This document shows positions 30,945 through 34,846 of a stretch of 34,846 nt of DNA, piece after piece (position 1 is the first letter of the stretch; each line of letters starts with the position of its first letter). The stretch is taken from contig NC_049981.1 in the NCBI RefSeq assembly GCF_000003815.2, positions 11,456,025 through 11,490,870 on the forward strand, given 5' to 3'. The position numbers and the translations under genes were made by a program. This DNA comes from Branchiostoma floridae (Eukaryota; Chordata; Leptocardii; Amphioxiformes; Branchiostomatidae). A model generated the notes under the pieces. The model made no database searches. It was not told the DNA's origin and was given only the letters and a program-made list of their open reading frames with translations.

Positions 30945-31148
30945 AGGCTTAGGTCACATTTCCAAACCGGGACCCGGCCGGGATGTTTTAAGAAATGAAA
31001 AATTAATTTAATGTATCCCTAGAAGTGTGCACAAACCATGCCCATGAATCTGATTTTCACATTTTGTATTTGTATATATTTTATATCATTGTTTTTGCTC
31101 CCGAAAGCTACCCGGCCGGGCCCCGGTTTGGAAATGTGACCTAAGCCT
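30945..31148. mobile_element. 204-bp MITE with 38-bp inverted ends
   Basis: The terminal inverted repeats 30945-30982 and 31111-31148 differ at one base in 38. They begin AGGCTTAGGTCACATTTCC and end in CCCGGCCGGG. The 128-bp spacer is AT-rich. It is non-coding and non-autonomous. No clear target duplication was seen, so the superfamily is open. Near-identical arms suggest recent activity or strong hairpin potential. Confidence 0.85.
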
Positions 31149-31349
31149 TAGCTTCCAGTGCCGTACTGATGAATGGTATGTTTATAGATGACACAAGGAG
31201 GTTTGTAATTCAATGTCTAAACCCACAGGACGTATTGCCCTAGTCTTAACTGACTCTTTGAATAAATCCATACTTCAGACGACGAAGAGATACTGTACAA
31301 ATGTTATCAACGGAGCAAAATATATCAACTTGCTGGTTCTGGGATGTCT

Positions 31350-32045
31350 TATTATATCTTCTTTTAGCGTCTGCGTACATGCCCAGATCTAAAGATCACT
31401 TCAAAGTACGATATAAAAGTTTATAAGACAACGCTAAAATAAAATAGCGCTAAAAAAGTTACTCGAGCAACTGGATAGATTTGGGAAACGGACAGACATC
31501 TCAAGTAGCTGCCACGTTATTCCGGTGTCTGAGAAAGATCCATCAGCCACATAATGCTTTAATTTGTTATGTATGATTCCACGTTGAAAAGGATAAGGTG
31601 CCTTCGTGTTGCCCTGTCCTACCAACCCCACCAGACAATATTAGCTCCTGTGTTCAAACAACGGGATTTGATTGACTCATTAGCAGATACCTTGTCTTGA
31701 TATTGTTTTTTTTTCTTATTGGGCTATCAAAAGGGTAGGTAAAGGTAGCTCTCGTAGCCTTTTTTCATGTCGTGGCAACGTCATGGCACGGTGTCTATTG
31801 CTAATCTCCCATCCAGAGGAGTGAAACCAGCCTACATATATCATACAGGATTGTGTTTGGCTACGGGTAGCAAAACACAATTACCGGTGCCGCCCTGTCT
31901 TATGATATCTTATTAAGTGTCTGCGTACGTGTTGACATTTAAAATCACTTCAAAGTATTATCAAAAGTTCATAAGGTGAGGGTAGCCCAAAGCCTTTTTT
32001 ATGTAGTGGTAGTGGGTTGCTAGCTACGGTGTCTAGATTCAGATG
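31350..32045 (+). repeat. two diverged direct repeats and SINE-like tails
   Basis: GTCTGCGTACATG followed by ATCACTTCAAAGTA at 31369 recurs as GTCTGCGTACGTG then ATCACTTCAAAGTA at 31919. GTAGCCTTTTTTCATGTCGTGG (shortened: GTAGCCTTTTTTCATG) at 31757 recurs as AAAGCCTTTTTTATGTAGTGG-like sequence at 31990, resembling the SINE tail at 4660. Confidence 0.5.
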
Positions 32046-32163
32046 CAGAATTTATTTGCAAAGACATACTAGTAGCAGGTACACGAGATAAACTCAGTGT
32101 TACCTGAAATTCGTCAATGTTTGTATTCTTCATAAGGTTCCACAGGTCACTGGAAAATAGTAG

Positions 32164-32180
32164 AAATATATATATATACA
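32164..32180. repeat. (TA)n microsatellite
   Basis: ATATATATATATAC run. Confidence 0.8.
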
Positions 32181-32299
32181 AATATACATAACATGGCAGA
32201 GGGGTTGGCCAGTTGAGAAATATGGTTTGTGGCCCAGCTAACTCGTCGGACAAGTTATCTGTCAAAGTTTGTTCAATTTCTGCTGTTTTTCCAGCCACC

Positions 32300-32790
32300 T
32301 GTGGAGCCTGGTAGAGGCTAAGACTTCCCTACGAATCTCAAACGGATGCTCTTCATTATATGATGTTCATATTAATGTGAATATAATTTGCACACAAGCG
32401 AGAAAGTCATGAAGGATACCTTCCGTATAGGCCACACCAAGTTTCTTTGTTGCTTTTCTATTTGTTTCAGAAAAAAATGGGCCGACATTTCGATTTTCTT
32501 TCCAAAAGGCCTGGGGGTGAAGGTTTCAATGACAAAAAGTGTGGCAATGAAAAAGCATTGCCATGGCGACGGTAATATTGTTTGACTTTTTTGTAACGTA
32601 TTGTATTGTATGTTGATAGAGATGATTGAGGAATTGTATGCTTGGTAAGTCATGATGATGTTCCGGGCTGTATGTGCTAGTGTCGTAGTGTCGCGATACG
32701 TTGGCTTAATGTACTGTGTAGTATGATGTTGTTGATACACAAGTTAAGTATTATCATGAAGAAATATCAATACAACTAGAGTTCGGCGAC
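32300..32790. other. non-coding stretch
   Basis: No gene or repeat boundary recognised. Confidence 0.4.
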
Positions 32791-32794
32791 CTCA

Positions 32795-33856
32795 TACCTC
32801 CATGAAAATTTAGAGCTTTTGTAAATTTCATGCAATTGACTAATACATTAGCATAATTTATGCATGGTGTTGTTCATCATTGACAAACGTACACATGTCA
32901 CAATTATAAAATTCCCATTATTAATCATAAAAGCGGTTTTGCAATTTTTACATAAATTATGCAAATAAGTTCCACATTACCATATTTGGTATCTGCTTAT
33001 ATTCCACCTATCATAATTAACATGTGTTACATTTTTTGAAGTCCAGTTATTGAAAACAATGGAATTATACGATTTCCTCATTAAGTATGCAAATTAACTC
33101 CTCATTTGCATAACATGTATATCATTATGAACATCTTTGCCTAAGGTACCCGCATGCCTAATATGATGCCAATCCGTGAATCCTTTCTGCAGTTATCCTC
33201 TTTGGAATATCTTGACAAAAACGCCCCTGCAGTTCTCAAATTAAATGTTAGGGGGCTGAAACTTGCCCCACTTTGTCATGACACTGAAAGCTATTTACCA
33301 GTCAAATGTCAAGACCATATCACGTCCAAGACAAGAGATACATAGAAAAAACTGCTATGATTGTATGTTGTCATTAATTATGCAAATTTGCTCCTATTTT
33401 GCATAATTAGTATTTTATCTTGTACAACATTGTCTAAGGTACCTACATACCAAAAATCATGAAAATCCGTTGTTCCCTTCTTGAGTTATCCTCTTCAGAA
33501 GTTTTTGACAAAAATGCCCCTGCTATCCCAAAACTAAACGCTAGGGGGTCCAAACTTATGTCATTTCCTCCTGAGGACAAGAGCTATCTAATACTCAAAA
33601 ATAGTGACCATAGCATGTTCAGAACACCAAGATAGCAAAACCGGAAGTTGCGCTGCAGTACCAAGGGAAGCCGCTAGGGGGCCCAAAATCTAATCATTTC
33701 CAGCTTTCATCACACCCTACCAACATACCAAGTATGAAACCAATCCACCCAACCGTTCTTGAGTTATTTTGTTTACACACACACACACACACAAACACAC
33801 AGACAGACACACAAACGCGGGGTAAAATATAACCTCCATGACATTTCATGGAGGTA
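32795..33856 (+). mobile_element. Helentron-associated (HINE/pearl-like) non-autonomous element
   Basis: TACCTCCATGAAA (32795-32807) is exactly inverted at 33844-33856. Inside lie two tandem units 293 bp apart: CTAAGGTACC at 33141 and 33434, ATGCAAATT at 33087 and 33380, and TTAGGGGG/CTAGGGGG at 33249 and 33541. A shorter third copy follows, then a (CA)n run (33775 to about 33815), then a 3' hairpin, ACCTCCATG/CATGGAGGT (33832-33840 and 33847-33855, 6-nt loop). This order (short subterminal inverted repeat, core repeats, microsatellite, 3' stem-loop) is that of Helentron-derived elements. No Rep/helicase frame is present, and no target duplication is visible. Confidence 0.75.
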
Positions 33857-34060
33857 ATTAAACTAAAATTAATATGATTATGTCAAACATGCTACATGTT
33901 ACATTGATATTTTGCACTAATCTGCGCCTGGCCAGATAAGTGTTTATGGCAGCGGTTCCAAGGAATCAAGGCATCTGGCCAATGCTGCAATGTTGATGTA
34001 GGTATATGAATAAGCCATTCTATAACATCTGCTCGAAGATCAAGAGCTAAACGACCTTCT

Positions 34061-34435
34061 GTGGCATACAGGGAGATAGAAAGTTACGGTAGGTTGGTAC
34101 TTGCGGGTAAAAACTTCTCGGTTCAGTTGAAATACGGGTCAAAGTTATGTGCGTTTCGTGGATCTTTTTCCCTGGGAGCCAGCCGGGATCGAGCCTGGTT
34201 ACCACACCGTAGCCCGATCTCAATATCTATCGTGCAGGGGTCTGACAGGATGACTGTAGAAAGGCTCTCCAAGGCCCTTGGTCAGAGAGAGGAGAACCTA
34301 GGATTGATAACCACCCCAGGTAGCCAGCTACAACACACCACAGTTGGTCAGCAGGCTATTGTAGTAGCGAATCAGGGACTAGATATGGCTCAAGGGTGTA
34401 ATGAGCTATTTTTCAAAATAACAGCAGAACTTTAA
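34061..34435 (+). CDS. unrecognised 124-codon open frame
   Basis: A plus frame ends at TAA (34435). The C-terminal half looks protein-like: MTVERLSKALGQREENLGLI, TTPGSQLQHTTVGQQAIVV and NQGLDMAQGCNELFFKITAE. No ATG is convincing; the frame opens from a GTG, and a start at the internal MTVERL is possible. It has no recognisable domain. The frame overlaps an inverted-repeat pair (34170/34585) and so may belong to a mobile element. Confidence 0.25.
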   Translation: MAYREIESYGRLVLAGKNFSVQLKYGSKLCAFRGSFSLGASRDRAWLPHRSPISISIVQGSDRMTVERLSKALGQREENLGLITTPGSQLQHTTVGQQAIVVANQGLDMAQGCNELFFKITAEL

Positions 34436-34597
34436 GGCTGGAACTTTGTAAGGTCCACCTGCCCTTTCCCCCAAAAGGGTAGCGATAACTCCTTCGGGTT
34501 AAACTCCCCCGGAGCGCTAATGTGAGATCGGCGGGCTGACTGGCTTGGTTCCCCGAACTAAACTCGCTAGCTACCCGGTCCTGTCTGGCTCCCAGGG
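34170..34597. repeat. inverted repeat pair CCCTGGGAGCCAG
   Basis: A perfect 13-bp inverted pair (34170-34182 and 34585-34597). GATC lies 5 and 4 nt outside and a weakly matching TTTC further out. The enclosed 400 bp is GC-rich and holds the end of the unrecognised frame plus small CCTTCGGG and CTCCCCCGGAG hairpins. Confidence 0.55.
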
Positions 34598-34599
34598 TA

Positions 34600-34846
34600 T
34601 GGATCTTGAAACGTGCTAACTGTGATTAAAACGCAAACGGACACTCCTTCGTCGGGATTTTCCTATTTTGAAATACTCCCCGTGGAAGTAGGGCATGATC
34701 ATGATACAGAAGCCACTCTTCATGCCGACTTAGTTTTGTTCCGTGCTACTCAGTGTACATGACGACCTGTTCGATGTGTGCCCTGGTGGTTTGTGATCTA
34801 GACGAGAGTCCTGTTTACGTCTGCCCTCTAAAGGATTTCTTATCCC
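34600..34846. other. non-coding right edge
   Basis: Nothing recognised. Confidence 0.4.

Overview
This looks like draft nuclear DNA from an invertebrate animal. It contains one spliced gene, a 100-N scaffold gap and about 29 kb of dense, mostly non-coding repeats. The repeat types (tRNA-derived SINEs, TIR elements with TTAA targets, foldback-like elements, a Helentron-like element) and the base composition fit a marine invertebrate such as amphioxus. That assignment is an inference, not something the sequence proves.

Region 1 (about 1-5,780, minus strand): five coding exons of a BTB/POZ-C2H2 zinc-finger transcription factor of the ZBTB type. Exons lie at 5657-5771, 4991-5105, 2571-2742, 1745-1901 and 1-1355. 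All four junctions have GT-AG signals and matching phase. The first three exons split the BTB domain, the fourth is a linker, and the last carries a long acidic/Ser-rich stretch, a basic NLS-like patch, a SUMO-type IKQE site and six zinc fingers. The reading frame runs off base 1, so the 3' end is missing. The introns hold a TTAA-flanked MITE, a second inverted-repeat element and three SINE copies.

Region 2 (about 5.8-19.2 kb): probably the long 5' intron or upstream DNA of that gene. It contains a scaffold gap next to a 154-175 bp tandem array, a dispersed repeat carrying CRE and E-box palindromes, a CpG-rich TIR element of about 1 kb, two foldback-like elements whose arms are tandem arrays (one flanked by a 9-bp target-site duplication), and a tandem array of about 167-bp period.

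Region 3 (about 19.5-19.7 kb, minus strand): a possible first exon (36 codons ending at a consensus GTAAGT donor), preceded by a short uORF. Its phase does not join directly to the BTB exon.

Region 4 (about 21-34.8 kb): repeat-rich DNA with a LINE-like relic, a diverged direct duplication of about 1.2 kb (23.36-24.57 and 27.0-28.19 kb), an unrecognised open frame of about 190 codons at 25.5-26.1 kb, a 204-bp MITE with 38-bp termini, a Helentron/HINE-like element at 32.8-33.9 kb and an unexplained 124-codon frame near the right end.

No operon-like or defence system is visible. The biological interest lies in the ZBTB gene and in the architecture of the non-autonomous mobile elements around it.
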